Positions 49,736 to 61,361 of a DNA stretch of 64,000 nucleotides are shown here, piece after piece (within the stretch, counting starts at the first letter, position 1; every line of letters starts with the position of its first letter). The DNA is from Fratercula arctica (lineage: Eukaryota > Chordata > Aves > Charadriiformes > Alcidae). The notes beneath the pieces were generated by a model that saw only the letters and a program-made list of their open reading frames with translations, had not been told where the DNA came from and did not search any database. Both the position numbers and the translations under genes were made by a program. Location: assembly GCA_947846985.1 (NCBI GenBank), contig CANTUZ010000001.1, forward strand, positions 7,178,004 to 7,242,003, given 5' to 3'.

Positions 49736-52700
49736 TGAACTGGCAAGTCCTGCTGTATTCAATAAATATCAATATCGATAGAAGGGCAGGGGCAGTATGG
49801 GACATTTGAGTGGCTGCTTATTTAAGTAAATAGAGAAATTAAATGAAACCTTTTATGAACACCCTATAGGACTGCAGAAGAAGCCTTCACTGTTTTGGGG
49901 TATTTCCAGAATTCTCAGCCTTGCACTCTGCCAGAAAGAAAGCCAGGAAACACACATTGTGCCAAAAAGAGGCAAGGCAGAGAATGTGGTTTCCTTCTCA
50001 GTGACCTTCTAAGATGGGCTGCAGAAGGTGCTGCTGAAAGAAAAGTCTTATAGCAAAGTTCACTACAGAGACCTGGTTCCTATTCTGACTCTATCCCTAG
50101 TGCTGAGTTTCCCACTTAACTGTCCCACTGATTTGACAACTGGAAGAGAAGTTCTCATGTTTCTTTAGACTTCTTTTTCTCCTTTTTTTTTTAACTTTGG
50201 AAATCTGATAAGAAAGGGTAAAGCCACGGCGAGATTAGAAATTTCCATGAGAAGTGCCAGAACCACTTTTTGTGTGTCACTAGTACATGGAACTTGTTTT
50301 GGCTCCATGTTCTGATCAAGTTTAAAACGGCAAATTCACCTTTTTACAAATATGTGCATGTACAGGACAACTGTTACAGACTAAAACTGCATGTGGAAAG
50401 GATAAGAGAGCAGCTAGTTTAACGACAAAAGACTATCTAATTAAATGTAAGACAGCATTTCTCTTCAATTGCAAAGCAGAAACTATCTTGATCAGTCCTT
50501 GGGGAAAACTGCGGTTATTCATAGACTCCTTCTCCCCTCCTAGAAATCATCAAACAGCAAATTAAAGTTTCATGTCTTTTCCTCAACTGGGTGTTTGAGA
50601 GCAACCTCTAGCAATGCTGCATAGCTCAAATTTAAAGATGCCCTGGTCAGTGGCAACAGAACTTAGGTTTGTTTTGTCTCAGAGCAAAAGAGCAAGAAAA
50701 GGATCAGGCCCTATTCGTGCACACTTGCTCTTCATTTCACGATCATTATTATCAAGCCAATCTCTTTCTTCCCACAGAGAGCACCATACACATCTAAATT
50801 ACCCACAGTTTCCTTTCGCAGTTTACACCTTCAGTATACATTTTCTTGTTGCATTTTAAAAGAATTTTTAAATTATTTTTAAAAGATGTTTGAAGACTTA
50901 CTTTTTAAAGACATTAAGAAATGCCTTCTTTAGGTAAGATTGCAGAAGGTTTGCCCGTCCCATGACATGACCCATCAAAAGGTCAGAAGTAGTGCTACCA
51001 TAAACACACATTCATGCAGAATAAATTGCCACTCATCTCCCTCCCCCCTACCAAAAAAAAAAAAAAAAAAAAAAAGGTAGAAATGGGGTTTAATAGAAGA
51101 CAGGACAGATGATGCTCAGCAGGTGCAGGGCACGGGCACACAAGCACACTGACCAGCCCTGTTTACATATAACTGGCCCCTTCTATCCCCCTATCCCTCT
51201 GTTTTCCCATGTTTGTTCCTCTCCAAAATACCTTTATCCCTCCTTTTTCCCAGCCTTTGGCTTGTCCCCTGAATATCTCGTAGTAGGCCTTGTGCAATTG
51301 ACAGTCCTGTTCCCTTGCATCCCACAATGTGTCCCACCCCCACAGGCAGTGATCCTGCGGTCTATAAGGTACTGAGGCTCACCTGGGAAGGACCGTGTCT
51401 CTGAAGGGGTTACTGGGGCTCCCTCACCTGCCCTTGTGCTCTTTCCTGTGTGTGAAGAGGGACTTTTGATGGGTTGATAGCTCCTGTGGTGGGCTTGGGA
51501 GCAGCCAGGCAGGGAGAAGATGAGATGACTTCCTTTCTGTTTTGGATAATGGCTAGAGGGAAAGGCATGTTGAATGAGGGGGTGAAGGACAAAAGGTGAT
51601 CCACCTTCTGAATCTGTAAGGAATATCACTATGCAACTGTGGGCACAGGCTGTATACGGGTTGCAGACTCTTCCCATCCGGAGTTCCTGAGGAATCAGTC
51701 TGAGGGTCCTTGTCATGCATGCTGTTCAGGTATTTTCAGTATTGTAAACACTCAAGCTATGAACTGGCAACTGGACTGAGCTGGGACAGCCCCTGCGTAC
51801 ATAATCCCACAGATTTCATCTGAATCCATTTCAAGAACAAATCACTAAACTAAATGTGAGTAGGAGAGAACACATATATATTTTAACAGACACAGTACAC
51901 ACCTCACACACAGTTTTGCAGCTGCCACTTGGCATGATGCTTGGAGGTCTCTGCCACCTGGAGCTTCCTAGTAGCAAGGAGCTGCTCTTCCCTAAACTTG
52001 GGTCCAAAGTCCTTGATTAAAAGGGTAATTGGTTTCGGCAATGGGTGCACCAGACCCATCAGTTCCGGCTCCATCCAGCAGAGGCCAGACGTACCTACAA
52101 CTGCCAACAGATACAGCGTGTCTAGATTAAAAAAGTTCAGTTTTACCCTTCCTTCTCTTTGGGATTGCTGGGAGAGGGGGAAAAAAGAGATATTTAACAC
52201 AGTAGAAAAATACGTTCCATGTACCAAGAGTGTAAAAAGGGCCCCCACTTCTAATTAACATACCAAGCCATGTTTCTTGTCTGCACTGGAGGTCAGTGTG
52301 GGTTTGAACAAGTACAGTTTAGTATGCTGTATTAGGATGAATAAACAGGATATGTGGATGAGAGATGCTTGAATGAAAATTATTGCGGGGAGAAACCAAG
52401 TGTTAAGGTTTCACAAGGTCTCTAATTCACTTTGATCCCTGTGAAGTGAATGGAAGCCTCATTAAAGGCTCCTTAAGCCAGAATTTTACTGGACAGTGCA
52501 TAAAGCATGCTCTAGTCACTAATTTTGCCATTAGGAAAGAAGAGACACATATAAAATACATGAAATTGAAAAGACACGTAGTTTACTAAACCTTTATTAC
52601 CAGTGCCATGTATACAAATTTTTTTCTAGAAAGTATTAAATTGTTTCACCATATCCAAGATTGACTAGGAGATGAAGCACGAGGATTTACAGTTAGCAGG

Positions 52701-53255
52701 AAGCCAGCGCTGATGATGGAGGATTTGGAGAGCAATGGACTCAGGCTGGGAAGACAATGGGGAAGTCATTTAAAACTGGGCTCCTGCAAATGGGAGCGGA
52801 GCAATCGCCTCATGGGCAGGCCCCACTCCTGGGCACTCCAGAGACTGAAATCCTCCAGCTGCCCCCAAACAGAATTAAAATATCAAGAAAGCACTGTGGG
52901 AAGAACACGTGAAATGGGAAAATACCACCCCTCCAGCTCTCCATGACAGGGGGTCGGTGTTGTCACCTCGCTGACTCCGGCTTCAGAAATCACCTTGGTG
53001 CCTTGGCTGCTGCCTGCTAAAACAGCCTTATGAAATGGTGGCATGTCTGTTTTGTGGCACTAAATAAACAAAAAAGCACTTACAGCAGCTTCCTGGACAA
53101 ACAGAGGACTGAAACCTCTGTTATCGCTGCCTGTATATTTACTGCAAACAGGGGCGTGTGGTCACACCTCTTAGATTACCTGTCAACAGATAAAGGGAAA
53201 TACTGATCATTTTACCTCAAGACAATCAAGTCAGGCTGATGTCCCCTGCCTGGAC
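49736..53255. other. Intergenic, upstream of second CpG island
   Basis: Ordinary A/T-rich DNA with a 20-plus-base A-run at about 51,053-51,075. No exon, transposon or RNA gene was recognised. Confidence 0.5.
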
Positions 53256-53259
53256 TCTA

Positions 53260-54070
53260 CGTGAAAGACCCACTTTCCGCTGTGGAGCCAGCCCGCCTCC
53301 GGGAGCTTCTGCCTCAGGAGTGCCCGCTCAAACTCGTCCCCGAAGGCTCCCGCCGGTCCCCCCGCCCCCCCGGGACGCCCTCTCGGTGCCACAGGTGACA
53401 CAAACGGCAGAGGGGCCGGGGCGGGGGCTGTGGCGGCGGGCGGGCCCGGGAGCCGCCCCGCTCTGAGGGAGGCGGCGCCGCCATTGGCTCCGGCGGCGGC
53501 GGCGGGCCGGGGCTGCCTCTCCCCGCCGCCTCCCTTCCCCTCAGACAAGCGGGGAGTCAGCGGGTGCTGGCTGGGACGAGGTAAGTGGGGCGGTTTCTGA
53601 CCGGAGAGAAGGGCTGGGGGAGCCGTGGAAGGGACGGCGGGGTCCGACGGGGCTGAGGCGGCGGGAAGGGTGAGTCTGCCCTGAGTAGCTTCGCGGGGAG
53701 GCGGGGGGGGGCGTGGGGGTGTCTTGCTAATGGAGCGATTAAAAAAAGATTTTAAAAACAAGGGTATGAACCAGCCCGCAGTGCTGGAGCAGCGTGAGCA
53801 TGAGCCTCTTGGTAGCTGAGGAGTCCTGGCTCCACGCAGCTGCTCCGTGCCCGAGTGTTTCGGCTGCGGTCAGCCCGCGGGGCCCGCTCGCCTCAGGACG
53901 AGGGAGATCTCACAGGTGTCTCCCCTGCCCAGTCCCTGTTATTAAGGCGGAGGGAAGCGCCGCTTCTCAGCGATTTTCCCCTCAGAATCCCTCTCTGGAG
54001 CCGGTGTGGAGAACTGCGGCCTCCCCCCTGCGAAGGGGGCCGGGCCCTGAGACACCCCCCTTCTTCCCAA
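53260..54070 (+). promoter_or_regulatory. SYTL2: CpG island, probable SYTL2 promoter
   Basis: About 800 nt, strongly G+C- and CpG-rich (ggcggcgccgcc, ggcggcggcggcgggccggg), with GC boxes (ggggcggggg near 53,420) and an inverted CCAAT box (ccattgg at 53,481-53,487). The order PICALM - CCDC83 - SYTL2, with SYTL2 divergent from CCDC83, is known from mammals and fits a + strand start here. The gene name is inferred from synteny alone; no coding exon is present to prove it. Confidence 0.5.
53495..53580 (+). other. SYTL2: Putative noncoding first exon ending at a strong donor
   Basis: ctgggacgag followed by gtaagtgg at 53,581 is a near-consensus splice donor on the + strand inside the CpG island, about 95 nt after the inverted CCAAT box. 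The start is a guess; only the 3' edge is supported. No in-frame ATG with meaningful text is seen. Confidence 0.4.
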
Positions 54071-56282
54071 GGGAGCTCCGGTCTGGTGGTGAGAGCTGAG
54101 TAACTGTACAAACCTACCTGCGCCGAGCTCCTGCAGAAGCCTGCTTTAATAAAAGGGCCCTCTTTATTTAAAGAGGGTGCTTAGTTCTCAGTTCAGAGAT
54201 GTTAATGACCTTTATGTAAATAGCGAACATTTTCATTTCAAAACACTAAAATAATTGCATCTTCCACCCTGTCTCTGGAGTGACTTGCAGAAGTTGAGTC
54301 TAATGTGCCTAGTTTTGTCTTTCCTAGGTGTTTATAAGATTTCCATTGCAGGATAAAGGTCACTTGAATCTGGGGACAGATTGTCAAGTGGCAAGACAAG
54401 TATTTCTGAACTTTCCCAAAAGTGTAAGGGGAGGGGACTTAAAACATGCTTGGCAGGATGATCTGACAAGAAACTTGATTTTCTTGGATAGAAGAAGCAA
54501 TCAAAGTGTTGCAACAAAACATTTGTGTGTTTACATATATCAGACAATTGGAGATCTCTGTGATGGAGTATTTAAAAGACTAATGAATCGAACCACTTCA
54601 CTAAACTAATATACATCAACAATACAGATTTCCAGTCATTCGTTCTTAATTGCCATCAGTCATTATTACTACGTTTTTCCATATAGTTCTTAACAATCAC
54701 ATCCATAACTGGTAGTAAACCTGGAACAATACAGTGCCATGGAGTTGATGCCCTGTATTTAGTGCTTATGGCTATAGTTCTTGATGGTCTCAGTTATCAA
54801 GGTAGAAGTGCTTGAGAGCTCTTTGGCAAGACAAGCTGCAATCAAAGTGACCGCTTCGTGATTTTCATAAACTATCATCTTTCTTTGCTTATTGGTAGTG
54901 TTCTATGCACCGTGTTGCCTCCCTGGAAGAAAACAGGGTAATTTCATCTGCCTTTGACATAGTTCACATTATTTTTGGGAGTAAGACTCTACCATGGTTT
55001 TGATAGGCATCTTTCTTATGCCTGATGGAACCAGAATAATCCTTCAAAATAAATATCTTCTCTTTGTTCTGTGGATTTTTTGTGGTTTCGTCTGACATCT
55101 TTCCTTCCCACTCCACATTCTTTGCACTTATCTTGCAATTTTTTATTATTTGCAGTTTTTTATTATTTGCACATGTTTTCCTGTGCACTGTTTGGGCAAG
55201 TATACTGCAAGTCTCTGTCCATTTGCACTTACGTCTAATAACATAGCTATGTGTAAGTATATAAATAAAATACTACTAGTAATATTATGTTAGAAAATGC
55301 TTATTCACTGTTACCAATTACCATATTTTAGTATGCTTGTGTCTGGGTGTAAGGCAAGGAAATAATAAGCATTTTGCTTACTTTGCATCTACCTTGTGGG
55401 TGCAGCAGGCCTCTGCTTTGGCTGCAAAGCACATTCTTGAATTTTCTGAAGCTGTCATTGGACCTGTCTCTTGTTAAAGAAATTTCCTTCCAGCATCTTT
55501 TGCAGCCCAGAATAATGTATTATCGGTTTCACTGTCAGGCTTTTAAAATTCAATGAAATAGATATCTGTGTTCTTGTTTTACCAATGCTGACAAAGGCCA
55601 GAGTAAACAACACTTCATTGACCCCAAAAATTAATGCCAGAAAGGTGAATTTGTCTTTTCTCTGAAACACTGGGTAGAGACCATGGACAGATAGATTCTC
55701 TGGAGTGAACTCATGTTGTTCTGCAGGAGACACTTGCCAGATTACCATGTGGAAGTAATGCTCCAATTTAGTACTTGAAGAAAACCTTTGATGCTTGCAC
55801 AGAAGGTGAGATTTTAACTGTTGTTAACCAGGAAGCTAAACAGTGGGGTGAAGCTGAAGGAATCACTTGTTTTCTACACTGTATCATGTTTCTTGTGCTT
55901 ATGACAGAAAGGAATTGGCTTTCCCACTGGTGAATAGAGCAGACTTCAAATAAAAACCTTCTAAGAAAACATGATTTGCAGGGAAACTTAAAAGTAATTC
56001 GTAGTCTCTTACTAGGAAAAATGTTTGACTTTATTTTTCTTTCATTAAAAGTGATGGTTCTGGGCCTATGGAAGTCAGTCTTCATTCAATAGTGACTTCT
56101 TTTGCACCATTGTAAACAACTTGTTTTTCTGCACAGCAAGTGCTCTTCATCCAGGACAGGTGACTAACAGGTAACTGCTAAAAGCAGTAGGTAGCCTTCT
56201 GGTGCTCAAAGTCCATCACCTGTTGCACTTGAAGTCAGCATATTTAGGTTGCTCATAAGTCAATTTAAGGAGGCTCCTTAGT

Positions 56283-56401
56283 TTGTTCTAGATGTGGTGC
56301 TTAGGAACATGGTTTAGTGGTGGACTTGGCAGTGTTAGGTTAATGATTGGACTTGCTGATCTTAAAGGTCTTTTCCAACCTAAATGATTCTGTGATTCCA
56401 G
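56283..56401 (+). mobile_element. CR1 LINE 3'-end relic
   Basis: ggtggacttggcagtgttag, then gattggacttgctgatctta, then ggtcttttccaacctaaatg and gattctgtgattc: a sense CR1 3' terminus with its octamer tail. About 120 nt, from a different subfamily than the larger copies here. Confidence 0.88.
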
Positions 56402-57669
56402 GGCCAGAACACTTATGCTTTATGGTATGTCAAACCAGTGATGTTGCCTTTGCTGTTGTAGCAGTCTCCAGTTCTGTAGCTTATTTGAGCATAAAGAGAC
56501 AGCTGATTTTAGCAGACTTATTCATGCTTTCTTCTTGTGGTAGGGAGTCATTCCAATTCACCTAGGTACAGCAACTGGCTGTGCTAGATTCTTACTTCAT
56601 GGTATAAGGTTTCCTTGCTATATGTAACTTGACTCTGTTTATTGCATTGAGAGTGGCAGTGGGAAGAGAGATAATGTATGCTTGAAAAAGAGGAAAAGAG
56701 TACTTCTCCCCTCTTCTTATTTTATAGCTCCTTATCTGGATGATAATGCAAGACATATTTGACCTGAATGCCGCTCAGTATCCTGTGCAAATACACTGAA
56801 TTAATGAACAACTTAATTTTTTTCTTGCATCTTGCTATACTTTTCCTCAGAAGTATAAATCTTTTAAAAGAAGTAAATTTTTCTTTTCTTTCTCTCTCCT
56901 AGTCGAGGATATTCTGCATTTCTGTCTCTGTTTCTATATATAGAATAGATGTGTGTGTATAAATAAAAATCAAAGTGAGAACAAAGGAGATGCTTATTTG
57001 CAGAGTAACTAGCACAACAATATTCTAGACTTATTGCCAGATGCTTTTGTCCTACAGAAGGATCAAGCTGAACATTGGTAAACTCCACATGAAATTGCCT
57101 GTCCAGTGTTACTATTAGTCTGTTTCTGACTGACTGATAAATTGACAGTGATTTACTTCTGGATGGACTGTGTAATCTCAGCAATGTAACTAGAGCTTCA
57201 GAAGTAGATCAGCGTATTCAAGAACTCCTGGGTTAGAAATGCTATTAGACCATCAGCTCTAAAGATGTTAAAATCTACCCATGTGCTTTTTTTCTCTACT
57301 GAATTTAAATGGCTTATGTGATTAAAAAACAGCATTAAAGATAGAACATCAGTTATGAAAAATTAAGGGTGACGTCCAAAAATCCTATGTTAATTGCACT
57401 TCAGGCACCATAAGCGAAAGGTATGTGTTTAAGTCCTAGGCAGAAATCTAACAAAAACCAGAAGCAGCAAGCCCTTGACCTTCTATTCTGGTCCTGCCTA
57501 CATAAAACAGTTACAGTCTTTTTTTCTGACAGTGCTTAATTTGCAGCTTGCCTGTTTTCCACCTGGGTATTGGCACAAGTATGTAACTCTCTCAGTTGTG
57601 GGTTGGTTTTGTTTGTTCTTTTTCTCAAGCCTGGGATAATTTGTATTAGTGGAAGTGTCATTAAATTTG

Positions 57670-57735
57670 TCTTGTTTCATAGTGATTAGAACACTTGTCT
57701 GGAGATTAAGAGACCTGGATTAAAAATTAATACCC
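57670..57735 (+). repeat. Possible tRNA-derived SINE relic
   Basis: tagtgattagaacacttgtc, then ggagattaagagacctggat resembles the A-box-to-anticodon part of a tRNA-derived SINE head. The expected B box after it is decayed. Not a working tRNA. Confidence 0.35.
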
Positions 57736-60700
57736 TCAAGTTACTTTCCTGTTCCCTCTGCCCTAGTAGAACTGGGCTGCTGTGTAGCCAGGAATGCAGG
57801 GCTGGTTGGGTGAGGAGGAAAGTCAGGAGAGAGAGTTTGATTTGTAATGTGATGGCCTGACTGAGAGAAAGTAGACCTGTGTTGTTGTTTCTGCTTGCAA
57901 GGCTGTGACATCACTGCAAACTAATAGTCATTCTGTGAGGGGGATGGTTTAATCCTCGGTAGTGCAGGCCTAGGAATGGTTAAAAGCAAACTAAGTGAAA
58001 CCTTCAGAGACTGTCATATCTTCTTGGTAAACGAGGGGATGTGTGTTTGAATCCTTTTGGGTTAAGTGGTTTTGGGGGCTCTGGTTTTGGCCACCTCCTG
58101 GGTACGTGCCATTGGGCAAGAGAGAGCTAACACCTTGCATAGCTATGCTCTTAAAGAATGAGCCACTCCTGCAAAACTAAATACCTGTTCAGGGACAGGC
58201 ATTACACTCCAAACTCCAGCCTTGCAAACTCTAAACTCCTGATTTTGCTACCTGTGTCTGAGAAACAATTTCAATCGCAACCTTCTCCCTCTTTCCTATC
58301 CCTCTGCGATTTGGCAGCATTTATAGGGCAAATCCCATCCATGCAGCGTGATTTCACACACCACACCTCATCCAGTGCAACGGGAGGCTGCTACAGAAAC
58401 TATCGCCTGCTCCTCACTTCTTACGTGCAGTAACTGGGTTTAGCTCTCACCGTGCCCTTTCAGGCTCCTTGCATCACAGTGCACCTTGCGTTTTGGTCCC
58501 TGGGTACTCTATTTGGATCTGGCCATAAGTATTCAGTGAAACTGGTACCAGTCAGGGGAAAGACTGTGTTTTGCGTGATATAGCCCAGCCCAACAGTGCA
58601 AACAATCTTGTGAGTGAAGTTTTCATGGCTGATAGACTTCCTGTTATTCTTGCATTTTAATATCACCATTGAGGAGGGCTGACATTGCTGCTTGCTGGTT
58701 TCAACTTAGCCAGAATGAACCTGCTGTCAGATGGAATATTCATATTAGGGGTCTGTCCATTAAAACATCATTATGCATGGGAAAATGAGTGATTTTCTTC
58801 TTAATAGGGAGCTACAGTAAGCTCTTTTTTTAAAAAAAAAAAAATGTATCTATTAAAAAACAACAATAACTCTGAAATAAAAACTTCGTTGCAAAGATTA
58901 AATTAATTTTGGTGACTGAGATGAAACCTGGTTCTGACTGTTCAGTCTGCAGGCTAGCTTTTTTTAAACCATTTTGATTTTTAATTTACCTGGAAACTTC
59001 TCCAAAGTGCTTTTTCTCCCACCTCCCTCCTTATCTTGCTTATTGTTTCTATGACTGCAAGACTCCTAAAGAACATTCTTTTTTCTCTGGCACCTAATTT
59101 TTGTTGGTAATTGGATTCTGTGTAAGGCTCTGTTTTCAGATAGGTGTGTGCCTCAGTTACCGTACTGAGGACTGGATTAATTCATGCAAGCTTTCTTGGT
59201 AGCCTTCAGATTACATCAATTATTAGGTGGGTAATTTTAACCTTAAAAACTTGCACGAGTGAATGTCTAAGGTCAGTGGTTAGTCATCTCGTGAGAAAGG
59301 ACAGCCAAAGGGCTTGTTTTGTTCACTGGTCTTTGTGCACCTAAGTAATCAGTGAAACAGAGCTGCGGTTACAATAACAAGGTTGGTGGCTGAAAAGCAG
59401 TGGGGCTGCAGTGACAAATTTGAGTGATTTAGGTCAGTAAGGAATGATTTTGTTTCCCACAGCTACTTGCTTACACAGTTAATCATGTCTGAGAACGATG
59501 GAGTGCCTTTTGCAATGTTCTACGTGACCTTGGTTTTGCGTTGGGCTACAGGCAACGCGGCTCTGGTGAAGCTGAGATCAGTGGCCTCCCTCAGGGGAGG
59601 CAAAGATGGCGTAAAATGTTGCCCTCGCGATTTGGCAGTTTTGTGCTCAACCTGTACCAGAAAGCTGTATTGTGCACCCTCCTGTAGAGTAAAAGTGCCA
59701 CCACCAGTGTCATGAGCAGTTAGCTGTGACAATGCTTTAGAGCAGATCAAAATGATGCATAAAAGAGGGCAGCCTGTTAATCCACGGGTTCCTAGTTCTA
59801 CAAACGTAGTGGAGGAAAATCAGTCTGTCAGTGATGATGGCTGCCCTTGCTCAATTAGCACATAGTCTTGACTCAAATGAGGAGTGAGAGTGGGGTCTCT
59901 TAAACTCACAGCAATGCAACAGCTACTGACTAACAGATTCCCATAACGATGGGATAAAAATTGTGAGAGAAGTCATGTGGACAGGCTTTGAAACAAACCT
60001 TTTCCAAAGTTTCTTCAGAAACTGTCGAGTGAGAGTCTTCCAACTGGTGTCCAAGACTGAAACCGCTCTACAAAATGTTTTAATGATAGCTTAACAGAGT
60101 GAGCATTAGTCTAAGTAAGTATTTGGATGCAAATCCATTTGTTATTTGTATATATAAAAATATTACTGTTTGTAACATGAATTTCTTTGCATCAATACTG
60201 CTAGGCCTTCCGTAAAGTCCTCTTGTTAGAAAGATTGCATTAGTAAAGAGTCAGCACTACAATGTGTGAACGGCAGCCCAGTGTTCTTTGCTTTCATGCA
60301 GAAAAGATTATCTAACCAAGGTGCAGGAAGTGTGTCACTTCCCAGTAGCCACTGATAGGAAATACATGTTAATTAGTCGCACTGTTTTGCACGCTTCCAT
60401 TCTTGAGTGGTACAATTTCCAGGACACAGTCCTAACTAAAAAGTACCCAAATACTTGCTAAATAGTATGAGAGCAAGGAAGCAGGGTAGAGGTAGGATAG
60501 TTCCCCTGAAGTCTGCAATATATAAACTTGTCTTCACCTCTACATTGGGAACACTGTAACTTTGATTTGCTTAAGGATAAAATTTGCTTAAACCAAACCC
60601 AATATGTTTAACAACAGGGTTGGTTTTTTGTTTTTTTTTTTAAATCAATTCCACAGCACTACTCTTTGACCATCCATGTCAAGGGAATTAATGTAGAAAA

Positions 60701-61225
60701 CATCCTAAAAGTCCAATGAAGACTTTGTGAATACCTGCCTAGGAAGAAAAAGTAAAGTAAATCACTAGTTACAATTTACTGAGGGCTATAACTGCTTATG
60801 GAATCTGGGATTTTCTTCAATGAAAGAGGAGGGGAATATAGGGTTAGTTGCCTTTGTGGAGTTACAATAGAGCAGGAAAAATTAGAAACCAGACAGAGAT
60901 TCCTTTTTCTGATGTATTTGGGAAAGTTCCTTTCAGATTTCTCATATCTACAAGCATCTAAGTGAATAAAAGCCCAAGATGAATGAGGGAGAAGTATATT
61001 CCAAGCACAGTCTGCTTGGGGGAATTCTGCCACTTCAGCCTTTTCATCTTCATATTTTTCTTTTTTTTTCTTGCTTTGTTTTGCCTTTCTGGTTTGTTTG
61101 TTTATTTATTTATTTTTTCCCAAGGACTTCCTAGTACATAACAAGTGTTCTAGTTTGACTTCCATCAAGAAACAATGCTCGTTGGCCTAATGCAGGGAAT
61201 GCCAAGTCTCAGACTAGAATAGATA

Positions 61226-61361
61226 TATCCACAAAACAACAAGAAGCCTATCCACAAAACAACAAGAAGCCTATCCACAAAACAACAAGAAGCCTATCCA
61301 CAAAACAACAAGAAGCCTATCCACAAAACAACAAGAAGCCTATCCACAAAACAACAAGAAG
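61226..61361 (+). repeat. 23-bp tandem repeat, six copies
   Basis: The unit tatccacaaaacaacaag plus aagcc is repeated six times with almost no change over 136 nt (last copy two bases short). It ends exactly where CR1-like sequence begins at about 61,362. Confidence 0.95.

Larger units (their letters stand above)
54100..61225 (+). other. Probable first intron of SYTL2
   Basis: A/T-rich, without recognisable coding exons on either strand. It contains a short CR1 relic at 56,283 and possible SINE relics near 57.7 kb. No typical SYTL2 N-terminal coding text occurs, so its coding exons must lie beyond 64 kb. Confidence 0.5.

Noticed and set aside
53231..53761. 176-codon minus-strand Pro/Ala-rich frame in the second CpG island
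   Set aside because: Typical GC-rich chance frame; it crosses the + strand donor and has no recognisable domain.
57670..57735. tRNA gene candidate
   Set aside because: Only A-box-like text is present, with no paired acceptor stem or intact B box; better explained as a SINE relic.
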